Shown here: piece by piece, positions 60,662-64,000 of the stretch
How the letters are laid out: each line of letters opens with the position of its first letter
Numbering within the stretch: position 1 is the stretch's first letter
Origin: Sphingopyxis sp. QXT-31
GTDB taxonomy: Bacteria > Pseudomonadota > Alphaproteobacteria > Sphingomonadales > Sphingomonadaceae
Direction of reading: 5' to 3'
Assembly (NCBI RefSeq): GCF_001984035.1
Contig: NZ_CP019449.1
Location: forward strand, 3,534,001 to 3,598,000
DNA: 64,000 nucleotides
The notes under the pieces: model-generated
Told to the model about the DNA's origin: nothing
Seen by the model: the letters and a program-made list of their open reading frames with translations, nothing else
Database searches by the model: none
Translations under genes and position numbers: made by a program

Positions 60662-61978
60662 TCAGGCGGCCGCAGGCCTCGCGTACCGCATCGCCAGATA
60701 GATCGGCAGCCCCGCGGCGGTCATGATCAGGCTCCACACGCTCGCCTCCAGCCCGGCGCCGTAAAAGGCCCAACCACTATAGAGAAACCCCGCGACCGTC
60801 GCCGCCACGAAACCCGGCGAGACCTTCATCTCGCCCCGCCGCTCGAGCCACAGCGCCGCGAGCGCGCCGACGATATAGAGGATGATCGCGGTCGAGGTCG
60901 TCACCTTGACCATGAAGGCGAAAAGGTCGGCGAGCCCGCGCGAATAATTGGCATAGACGATCACGCTCGCCAGCCCGCTCGAGACGAGCTGGGTGACCCA
61001 CGGCGAGGCGAAACGATTGTCGCGCGCGAAAGCGGCGGGGAGCAGTCGGCGGTGCGCGAGGTCGCGCGGGATGTCGCCCTGCAGCAGCACGAAGCCGTTG
61101 AGCGCGCCGAGCGCCGCGATCGCCGCGAAGAGCGCGACGACCTGTCCCGCCTCGGGGCTGACGAGCCGCGAGAAGAAGGTCGCATAGGCCGCGTTCGAAC
61201 TATGGAGCGTGTCGAGGGGCACCAGCAGCGTCACCGTCGTGCACGACAACAGATAGAGCAGGCCGACCGCTGCCGCCGCGATGACCGTCGCGCGCGGGAT
61301 CGTCCGTTCGGGGTCCTTGACCCGGTCGCTGACGACGCACGCGCTTTCGAAACCCAGCAGCGCGAACAGGGTCAGCGTCGCCGCCGAGCTCACCGCCGAC
61401 AGGCTGACCGGCTCGGTCCCCGCCATCGTCGGCGGGGGCGCGGTGCCGGTGCCGAGCGCCCAGATGCCCACGAAGATCGCGCCGACGACCGGGATCAGCT
61501 TGAGCCCGAGCGTCAGCAGCTGCGCGCCGCCCGCGCGCCGGACGCCGAACAGGTTGACGAGGGTGAAGAGCCAGATGCACCCGATCGCGATCCACGCGGT
61601 CAGCGGGCCGGCATCGGCGAGCCAGGGCATCAGGATCGACAGGTTGCTGAGCGCCGCGACCGCGAGCGTCGCGACCACCGTCCAGCAGCTGATCCAATAG
61701 CTCCACGCGACGATGAACCCGGTGCCCGGACCGAAGGCCTCTGCGGCATAGGTGAAGGCCGCGCACCCCGTCGGCAGCCGCTTCGCGAGCCGCGCAAAGA
61801 CGATGGCGAGGCACAGGGTCCCGGCGATCGACACGCCCCAGCCGATGATCGCGTTCCAGCCCAAGGGAGCGAGATCGCGCGGGAGCAGGAACACCCCCGA
61901 CCCGATCATATTGCCCATGCCGAGCGCGACGCACATCAAAAGGCCGAGCTTTTGGCCCGGCCTTTCGTTGGTGCTCAT
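60662..61978 (-). CDS. APC-family amino acid permease
   Basis: A 438-aa inner-membrane transporter with 12 hydrophobic segments. The N-terminus MCVALGMGNMIGSGVFLLPRDLAPLGWNAI is the APC superfamily signature, and LFALLGFESACVVSDRVKDPERTIPRATVI is helix 6-7. Members exchange or import amino acids or amines. It starts 13 nt after the TonB receptor stop, so the two form an uptake unit for one compound. Confidence 0.9.
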   Translation of the reverse strand: MSTNERPGQKLGLLMCVALGMGNMIGSGVFLLPRDLAPLGWNAIIGWGVSIAGTLCLAIVFARLAKRLPTGCAAFTYAAEAFGPGTGFIVAWSYWISCWTVVATLAVAALSNLSILMPWLADAGPLTAWIAIGCIWLFTLVNLFGVRRAGGAQLLTLGLKLIPVVGAIFVGIWALGTGTAPPPTMAGTEPVSLSAVSSAATLTLFALLGFESACVVSDRVKDPERTIPRATVIAAAAVGLLYLLSCTTVTLLVPLDTLHSSNAAYATFFSRLVSPEAGQVVALFAAIAALGALNGFVLLQGDIPRDLAHRRLLPAAFARDNRFASPWVTQLVSSGLASVIVYANYSRGLADLFAFMVKVTTSTAIILYIVGALAALWLERRGEMKVSPGFVAATVAGFLYSGWAFYGAGLEASVWSLIMTAAGLPIYLAMRYARPAAA

Positions 61979-61991
61979 GTCGGCGGACAGG

Positions 61992-64000
61992 TCAGAAATC
62001 CTTGCTGACCTTGATCCCGATCAGGCGTGGACGGATGACATTGTCGTAAATGACGCCGCCGGTGCTGCTGATCCCGTCGGGATCGCCGCAGATCGACTCG
62101 CCGCACTGCACCCCGGCGTTGATCACGCCGTTGCTGTTGAACAGGTTCGTCGCGAACAGTTCGGCGTCCCAGCTGTCGCCCTTGATGCCGATGCTGACAT
62201 CACCGGTCGTATAGGCGCCGAAATTCCCGACGATGCCGTTCTCGAACGGCCGCAGGTCGGACCGGCGCTTGCCGATATGGTTGAGCGCGAACTGGACGTG
62301 CGCCTCCATGTCGCCCACCGGGAATTCATAGCGCGCGACAGCGTTGCCCTTGAACTTGGCAGTGACCGGCAGGCGCGATCCAGCGGGGGCGAGCAGCGCA
62401 TTGGTCTGGCCCGGCGGATCGATTGTGCAGTCGAACTCGTCGTTGGCGATACGACAGAAATCGCGGCGGATCGTCGCGTCGTTGTAACTGCCGCCCAGGT
62501 TCAGCGAGAAACCGCCCTCGCGGAAGTTGATGTCGGCCTCGAACCCGCGGATGCGGGCTATGCCCGCGTTGCGGATCTCGGTCAGCCCGTTGGCGCCCAG
62601 GAAGGACAGCTGGATATTGTTCCAATCCTCCTGATAGACTGCACCGTTGAAACGGAAGGGGCCGAAGCTGGTCTTGAAGCCGAACTCGTAATTGTCGAGC
62701 GTATCGGGGCCATAGGGGGGCAACGTGCCGCGGCGGTTGATGCCGCCGGGGCGGAAGCCGCGCGACCAGGTGCCATAGATCAAAACATCATCGTTGATCT
62801 TGTAGTTCAGGTTCAGCTTGTGGATGAAATCGGTGTCGCTGGTGCTCTTGTCGAGGTTGGTACAGGGCGAACCCGCGACGACCGGCGGGCCGAAGCATAC
62901 CGCTTCGCCGGTGCGGCTCGAAAAGCCCGCCGAATAGCCGAAGAAGCCGACCAGGCTGTTGTCGAACTTGTACAGTCGCCCGCCGCCGGTCAGCGTCAGC
63001 TTGTCGGTGATGTCGAAGCTGATTTCGCCGAACGCGGCATAGTCGCGGTCGATGCGCAGCTGCTGGGTCAGCCAGATATTGCTGTCGGTGCCGGTGACGG
63101 TGATCGCGTCGCCGATGCCGTCGATGATGTAATTCTGTTCGATATTATGCGCCTGGCGCTGCCAGAAGAGCCCGCCGATGAAGCGGATACGCGCGTCGGC
63201 GGGCGACGCGACGCGGACTTCGGCGAAGCTGCGCTTATAACGGTCGATGCCCTGGATATATTGGTTCGGATTGACCGGGTCGCCATTATTGTCGGTGAAA
63301 TAGGCGCCATAGCCGTAGAGCGCGTCATAGAAATAGGCATAGTCCGAATAGTCGCTCTCGGTCTCGGTCTTGCGGCGCATATGGCCGCCGGTAACGGTCA
63401 GGTCCCAATTGCCGATCTTGCCCTCGATGGTCATCGCGGCCTGGAACCATTTGTCGTCGCTGCGCTCGGGGTTGTATTGCACCGTCTGCAGCTTGCGGGT
63501 GACCGCGCTCGACCGTTCCTGGGCAAAGCTGCCGTCGGCTTTCTGGATCTGGCCCATCAGCGTCGGACGGATCGTCCAGTCGTCGTCCAGTTCGATGCCG
63601 AGCGCGAGGCGTGCGCCATAGGTGTCGACCTGGTTGTAATTTTCCTCCACCAGATCGGCATTATTCTGGGTGATGCCGCTGGTCGCATAGGTGCGGCTGC
63701 CCGCGATATTGTCGATATAGCCCGCGTCGCGGCGATACCAGCCGACCAGGCGCAGCGCCGCTCTTTCCCCCAGCGAGGCGTTGATGAAGCCTTCGGCGAC
63801 GCCGCCGATGTCGCCGCTCTTGACCGTGTTGAGTTCGAGTCCCGCCGAACCATAGGTGCTGCCCGGATCGGGAGCATTGGTGATCAGCTTGATCGTGCCG
63901 GCCATCGAGCTGGCGCCATAGAGCGTGCCCTGCGGCCCGGCGAGCGCCTCGACGCGCGCGAAGTCATAGGCGTGGATGTCGAGTGCGCCCTGGATCGTCG
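61992..64000 (-). CDS. TonB-dependent receptor (5' end outside the window)
   Basis: At least 669 residues of an outer-membrane receptor. The visible part begins in the plug domain (VEALAGPQGTLYGASSMAGTIKLIT) and continues through a beta-barrel with many aromatic turns (RIRFIGGLFWQRQAHN, DKLTLTGGGRLYKFD, WSRGFRPGGINRRG). It ends PRLIGIKVSKDF with the terminal aromatic residue needed for barrel assembly. It resembles the large sphingomonad receptor family for complex organic compounds. The signal peptide and TonB box lie beyond 64000. Confidence 0.93.
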   Translation of the reverse strand, partial: TIQGALDIHAYDFARVEALAGPQGTLYGASSMAGTIKLITNAPDPGSTYGSAGLELNTVKSGDIGGVAEGFINASLGERAALRLVGWYRRDAGYIDNIAGSRTYATSGITQNNADLVEENYNQVDTYGARLALGIELDDDWTIRPTLMGQIQKADGSFAQERSSAVTRKLQTVQYNPERSDDKWFQAAMTIEGKIGNWDLTVTGGHMRRKTETESDYSDYAYFYDALYGYGAYFTDNNGDPVNPNQYIQGIDRYKRSFAEVRVASPADARIRFIGGLFWQRQAHNIEQNYIIDGIGDAITVTGTDSNIWLTQQLRIDRDYAAFGEISFDITDKLTLTGGGRLYKFDNSLVGFFGYSAGFSSRTGEAVCFGPPVVAGSPCTNLDKSTSDTDFIHKLNLNYKINDDVLIYGTWSRGFRPGGINRRGTLPPYGPDTLDNYEFGFKTSFGPFRFNGAVYQEDWNNIQLSFLGANGLTEIRNAGIARIRGFEADINFREGGFSLNLGGSYNDATIRRDFCRIANDEFDCTIDPPGQTNALLAPAGSRLPVTAKFKGNAVARYEFPVGDMEAHVQFALNHIGKRRSDLRPFENGIVGNFGAYTTGDVSIGIKGDSWDAELFATNLFNSNGVINAGVQCGESICGDPDGISSTGGVIYDNVIRPRLIGIKVSKDF

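Overview
The window is high-GC DNA from an alphaproteobacterium, most likely a sphingomonad (Sphingopyxis or Sphingomonas relative). This rests on gene content (UbiH-type hydroxylase, tyrosine recombinase of the short sphingomonad/rhizobial type, TonB receptor paired with a permease, EcfG-like promoters, many short intergenic palindromes) and on protein resemblance; no search was run. Coding density is high, genes are often coupled by ATGA overlaps, and most long antisense frames are shadows caused by GC-rich codon positions.

Layout. 1-4.3 kb is core chromosome: the first codons of a leftward gene, a ubiquinone-type hydroxylase, a sigma-region-2-like protein, a LON-domain protein with a thioredoxin/TPR co-chaperone, and tRNA-Gly(GCC). 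The last 45 nt of this tRNA recur at 39866-39910 with two mismatches. The 35.6 kb between the two copies looks like a genomic island or a stack of accreted segments, and it carries a tyrosine recombinase. 40-64 kb returns mostly to housekeeping genes: a lipoprotein formylglycine-generating enzyme, an S41 protease, rlmE, ppx, rpmB, tadA, cobB, dapB, an M48 protease, nth, an M20 peptidase, then an AraC/SDR pair, a TetR/Rieske/FAD-dehydrogenase unit, a double AAA+ ATPase, an APC permease and the 3' part of a TonB-dependent receptor that runs off the right edge.

Inside the putative island (4.3-39.9 kb) the genes fall into modules. (1) 4.7-13.9 kb: a eukaryote-type phosphomannomutase-like HAD protein, a GT4 glycosyltransferase fused to a helical-barrel domain, a GH130 mannoside phosphorylase homologue, a thioredoxin-reductase-like protein, a large HPII catalase and an FAD oxidoreductase. 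GGAAC-N-GTT promoter-like sequences suggest general stress control. (2) 13.9-20.6 kb: recombinase, then a histidine kinase - response regulator - YadA-type adhesin module on the minus strand; the adhesin is interrupted by one in-frame amber codon, and GTAAC boxes precede both kinase and adhesin. (3) 21.6-27.3 kb: GH43 glycosidase, DUF3034 protein plus exported truncated globin, facing a cupredoxin-like protein plus a GGDEF/EAL protein. (4) 27.4-29.3 kb: ECF sigma, RskA-type anti-sigma and a fasciclin lipoprotein. (5) 29.8-39.7 kb: a patchwork of LysR, SnoaL-like, SDR, GMC, alpha/beta hydrolase, MarR, TetR and MFS genes with one truncated alcohol dehydrogenase remnant.

The items most worth following are the tRNA-bounded island, the stress-linked mannoside module, the amber-split adhesin with its two-component operator boxes, a 23-codon open frame with a near-perfect Shine-Dalgarno site, and several families of nested intergenic palindromes, one with 33-bp perfect arms.
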